The notes beneath the pieces were generated by a model that did not search any database, had not been told where the DNA came from, and was given only the letters and a program-made list of their open reading frames with translations. A stretch of DNA of 64,000 nucleotides, from NCBI RefSeq assembly GCF_004193775.1, contig NC_041005.1, positions 11,472,501-11,536,500 on the forward strand, given 5' to 3'. Below are positions 60,634 to 64,000 of this stretch, one piece after another (positions within the stretch are counted from its first letter, which is position 1; the number at the start of each line of letters is the position of its first letter). Position numbers and translations under genes: made by a program. The DNA is from Glycine soja (Eukaryota > Streptophyta > Magnoliopsida > Fabales > Fabaceae).

Positions 60634-61340
60634 AGTTAAAATTTTAAAATTAGTAGATAAAAACCAATCTTCTACAAAATGTTTAATACAAGAAAACACT
60701 AAAGCATCTCATTCATGTGAATGTTGTGATAAATTCAAAGAAGAAATTGTATATTTAGAAATTGCTCTTGCCAAATTTACTCTTGGTAAAAATAATTTAG
60801 ATATTATATTTGAAAAACAAAGATGTGTTTCTTATAAGGCTGAATTAGGATATAATCTTGAAAATAAACAAAAGATGTATGAAAATTCCTTTGCCTCCAC
60901 TCAAAAGGCTAGTTCTCCCTTGTTAACATGCTTTTACCGTGGTAAGAATGATCATAGTACATCAACATGTTATATTAGAATGAATGGTAGTACCATTGGA
61001 AAAATGGTATGGGTTCCAAAAGGATTTTTACTCAAAACTAACATACAAGGACCTAGGAAAATTTGGGTACCAGAATCAAAATATGATTATAAAAATGATG
61101 GACTCCTTGAAGCAAAGTTGATACATTGATAGTGGTTGCTCCAAATACATGGCGGGAGATGCATCAAAGTTTATTCATATTTCTCCCAAAAATAGTGAAT
61201 ATGTGATCTATGGAGACAACAAACAAAGGTAAAATTGTTGGAGTTGGAAAAATAGGTACGAATCCCTCTACCGCCACAGAAAATGCTTTACTTATTGATG
61301 ATTTTAAGCATATTTTATTAAGTATTCATCAATTATGTGA
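60634..61340 (+). pseudogene. Copia second zinc-knuckle-like segment and protease start, truncated
   Basis: The stretch 60875-61129 contains a degenerate knuckle (CFYRGKNDHSTSTCYIR) and the conserved linker VWVPKGFLLKTN...KIWVPE. In another frame at about 61122-61165 the retropepsin start YIDSGCSKYMAGDA (active-site D-S-G) is present. The text then matches the end of the protease (LLSIHQLCDKG near 61318-61350). All later pol domains are deleted. Confidence 0.8.
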
Positions 61341-61631
61341 TAAAGGTCTTTTTGATATCATTTGATTCTCATATATTCCAACAAGCGACATCATTTTCTT
61401 TTAGGCCATGAAATGATACTTGAACAGTATGACATCTATACTCTTTTAATTCATTATAAATTGTTGAATGATTTTCTCTTCTCTGCTCATGATTTGTTTT
61501 TGATGTTGATAAAGGGAGAGAGATAGATAAAAGATAAGATAGTAAGGGTTTATGAGACAGCTTTTTATATATGAAATCTATGCAATCTTCAATTGTTTCA
61601 TATAAGTAATCATTGCAAAATCAAGAGGGAG

Positions 61632-61783
61632 TAAACTATATAGATAGATATTCTTTTGTTTTTACTCCTAACCTACAGATGGTTGTCATCATCAAAAAGG
61701 GGGATAATGTGAATCATGCAGGTTTTGATGATGTCAAAAAGAATTTGCTTGATAATAATTGTCATCATCAAAAAGGGGGAGAA
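61632..61783 (+). repeat. 76-bp modules carrying a polypurine tract before the 3' LTR
   Basis: TGTGAATCATGCAGG occurs at 61708 and 61784, and TGTGAATGTATG at 61860, exactly 76 bp apart. Each is preceded by ATCAAAAAGGGGGA(G/T)AA. The same module is also present at 59157-59232 in the 5' LTR. Confidence 0.85.
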
Positions 61784-63003
61784 TGTGAATCATGCAGGTT
61801 TTGATGATGTTGAAAAGAATTCACTTGATAATGATTGTCATTATCAAAAAGGGGGAGAATGTGAATGTATGAATACATGATTTTGATAATGCCAAAGAAT
61901 AATCAAACAAGGTTGCTTTCAAGATTACTTTAACAAACATTCAAAGGTTAAGCATTGCTTCAAGATTAATATAAGGTTGATTCATCAAACAAGCATTGCT
62001 TCAAGATTAATTAAAGATCAAGTTTTTGCCTCAAAACAAAGTGTTTCCAAGAGATCAAGGCTCTGGTAGTCAATTACTAGGCAGTGTAATCGATTACCAG
62101 AAGACAATTTTGAAAAACAACTTTTAAAAAGTGTTTTGAATTTGAATTTTGAATCATGTAATTGATTACCAGATGTTTGTAATCAATTACCAGCAATGCC
62201 ACTTCAGAAAACACTTTAAAAAGTCATGACCCTTCAAAATATAACTGTGTAATCGATTACTAGAAACCTGTAATCGATTACCAGTGAAGAATTTCAGAAA
62301 AATCTTTTTGAAAAGACATATATCTTCAAACCATTTTGAAAAGGCACGAAGGGCCTATATATATGTTTGTCTGACTTTGAAAAGCAAGAGAAAGATATTC
62401 TAAGATAACTTCATTGCCAAATGCTCTCTCAACAACTATTGGACAAACATTTGCAAATCTATTGAAAATTCATCTAGGAACTTCAAATTGTATTATCATC
62501 TCTAAAAGAGAGAAATTCCTCTAGGATCTTCAATTTGTATCATCCACTTTAAAGCAGAGAAATTTTTCTGTTCATCATAGAAAGTCAGTTGTAATCAAGA
62601 GACTGGTTGTCTCTTGGATTATAAAAATTGTAATCAAGAGACAGGTTGTCTCTTGGAGAATCTTTGAACACAAGGGTGAGGGATCCCAAGGTGTGTTCAA
62701 AGTCTATAAAGGATTTACAGAGATAGTGAAAAATCTCAAGTGGGTTGCTTGAGGACTGGATGTAGGCACGGGAAGTGGCCGAACCAGTATAAATCGAGTT
62801 TGCATTTCTTTCTTCCCTTATCTCATTTATGTTATTGCAATCAATTTTTATCTTGTATGTTTAAAGAACATTATTAAATTGATTGCTGCTTCTTCTTTTG
62901 CATTCTAAGCCTATCATTTAGAAGGGGGTTAAAACTTTGTTAGTGAGAAATTTTAAAACTTAATTCACCCTTCACTTAAGTTATTGAGACCACTTGTCCA
63001 ACA
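61784..63003 (+). repeat. 3' LTR of the copia element (about 1220 bp)
   Basis: Starts TGTGAATCATG after a polypurine tract and ends TTGTCCAACA. U3 carries three 91-bp repeats with paired palindromes (62066-62281), TATATATA at about 62356-62363, and a CT-rich leader. The R/U5 region contains GGATGTAGGCACGGGAAGTGGCCGAACC (about 62758-62785), a motif shared with other copia LTRs. Confidence 0.85.
62060..62330 (+). repeat. 91-bp tandem repeat of paired GTAATCGATTAC palindromes in U3
   Basis: Palindromes or near-palindromes begin at 62066, 62086, 62158, 62179, 62249 and 62270. They form three pairs with 20-21 bp inside each pair and 91-92 bp between pairs. The set lies 75-290 bp upstream of the LTR TATA box. 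Confidence 0.85.
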
Positions 63004-63008
63004 GTAGG

Positions 63009-63690
63009 TATAACAAAAAATTGATACATAGGGTGAAATTGTTTTTGAAGTATGTTATTCATACATAGGGTGATAAGTTGCTACTTTGAATCAGAACAAC
63101 ACTAGGTCACTAACCTATTTGTTCCAAATTTCAAGCCTTAGCAATTATAATTCGTATGTCATATGCACATCTAAGGCTTGCAAACTCAGGAGTTAGAAAT
63201 AAAATACTGATTCTAAACTAGGAATGGTTTGGTAAAACACTTGATTGAATAATAGGATCATAGGAACAAGGTTGAGAATTTGTGCCTTGTGGCAATCCAA
63301 GACCATATTTATCACTTAGATGGTCACTATCACAAGTTCAGTTGGTACTCAGAGATCTTGTAAATGAATATGGTGTTAACAGCCATGTGGGTGAAAGGTG
63401 CGTGTTACTTAAAATACACATTTAAATATCATTGCACATAGTCTTAAGAATGGTTATCATGAATGGCAGGGACTAAAACCGAAGTCTGTGGATGAATCAA
63501 ATTAGGGATAAACCATCCATTGTGTCCTTACATTTTCTGTAGTAGCCAACAACATCAGGTTAGGAATCATATTCCTATATGTATATCAACTTGGCATCTT
63601 AGCTAATTTCTTATTTGAAAATTGATCTATTCACTTCTTTTGGCTTTAGGAAATGTGTCTAAGATTGTTTTGATTTTAATGATCATTTTT
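63009..63690. other. CACTA interior, right of the copia insertion
   Basis: No coding region recognised. It continues to the right-hand subterminal repeats. Confidence 0.5.
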
Positions 63691-64000
63691 ATTAAAAATC
63701 GATATTATTTTATAACCAACAACATCAGTTTTTAAAAGAACCGATGTTGATAGGCATACAACATCAATTTTTACAAAAAAACCGATGTTGTCTACATATA
63801 CTAACATCGGTTTTGGTAAAAACCAATGTTTGATATGAAGATATATTACTATTTTTTATAATTTTTATTATATAACATCGGTTATTTCAATAACCGATGT
63901 TGTAATTTTATATTAACATCGATTTTGGAAAATCAATGTTAATGGTATTACTTTCAACGTCGGTACTTTCAACATCGGTTAATAACCAATGTGAAAAGTC
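63690..64000. repeat. Right subterminal repeats of the CACTA element
   Basis: Alternating AACATC(G/A)(G/A)TTTT and AACCGATGTTG blocks, at least ten in 300 bp. They match the left cluster at 55450-55735 in sequence and mirrored layout. Confidence 0.75.

Larger units (their letters stand above)
59157..63003 (+). mobile_element. Ty1-copia deletion derivative nested in the CACTA element
   Basis: The 5-bp target duplication GTAGG lies at 59152-59156 and 63004-63008. Termini are TG (59157) and CA (63003). A collapsed 5' LTR (59157-59322) is followed by the initiator-Met tRNA primer site TGGTATCAGAGC (59325-59336), gag, and the start of the protease. Integrase, RT and RNase H are missing. The 3' LTR is about 1.2 kb. 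With 3.85 kb it cannot move on its own. Confidence 0.9.
55437..64000. mobile_element. CACTA-type DNA transposon, right end outside the window
   Basis: CACTACTAGAATTT at 55437 is a typical CACTA terminal inverted repeat start. It is preceded by TAA (candidate 3-bp target duplication, 55434-55436). Directly inside, 55450-55735 holds many AACATCGGTT / AACCGATGTT subterminal repeats in both orientations. A matching set fills 63690-64000, so the right end should lie shortly after the window. No transposase domain was recognised inside, so it is probably non-autonomous. A copia element is nested at 59157-63003. The two repeat clusters could belong to two separate elements, which only the missing right end can settle. 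Confidence 0.65.

Overview
The window is plant nuclear DNA, most probably from a legume and probably Glycine or a close relative. Three things point there: spliced plant genes with GT-AG introns, long AT-rich gene-poor spacers, and retroelement families (Tat/Ogre Ty3-gypsy, a copia family with GTAATCGATTAC palindromes, a CACTA element with AACATCGGTT subterminal repeats) that I associate with soybean-type genomes. The species call is inference. Only two genes look intact: a cytosolic 60S ribosomal protein L11 gene (30609-32601, five coding exons) and a phytolongin gene (CDS 48425-49261, with two introns in its 5' leader). Almost everything else is transposable-element sequence in various stages of decay.

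Region 1-14887 is the 3' part of a large plus-strand Tat/Ogre-lineage Ty3-gypsy element. In order it holds part of gag, a protease with a mutated active site plus a G-patch, a predicted intron, RT, RNase H, an archaeal-type second RNase H, a D-35-E integrase, an extra ORF with its own apparent promoter and leader intron, a purine-rich 3' region, a 130-bp tandem satellite (11115-12877), a polypurine tract and the 3' LTR (13219-14887). The coding part has at least two frameshifts and four nonsense codons. This element sits inside the gag gene of a second, minus-strand Tat element, whose gag (15945-14888), primer-binding site (17037-17019) and 5' LTR (17040-18301) follow directly.

Region 18302-30400 is repeat-rich: a candidate solo LTR, a frameshifted LINE reverse-transcriptase fragment, a broken FAR1/MULE-type gene that still shows a clean intron (22682-25160), and a Helitron-type 3' hairpin next to about six diverged copies of a ~255-bp AT-rich tandem repeat. 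The RPL11 gene follows, with a telo-box at its 5' end. Downstream is an insertion flanked by target-site duplications that joins a minus-strand LINE tail to a plus-strand copia-type LTR (34331-35693). An old minus-strand LTR element bounded by diverged direct repeats (38937-46022) separates RPL11 from the phytolongin gene.

Region 49262-55436 is largely featureless except for a short LINE insertion with a 10-bp target duplication. From 55437 to beyond the window end lies a CACTA-type DNA transposon, interrupted by a 3.85-kb deletion derivative of a Ty1-copia element (59157-63003, target duplication GTAGG). The copia element has a collapsed 5' LTR, repeated 76-bp polypurine/LTR-start modules and a 91-bp tandem repeat of paired palindromes in U3. 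The most interesting material is in the first element: a satellite forming inside a retrotransposon 3' untranslated region, and an extra ORF driven by an LTR-like internal promoter.
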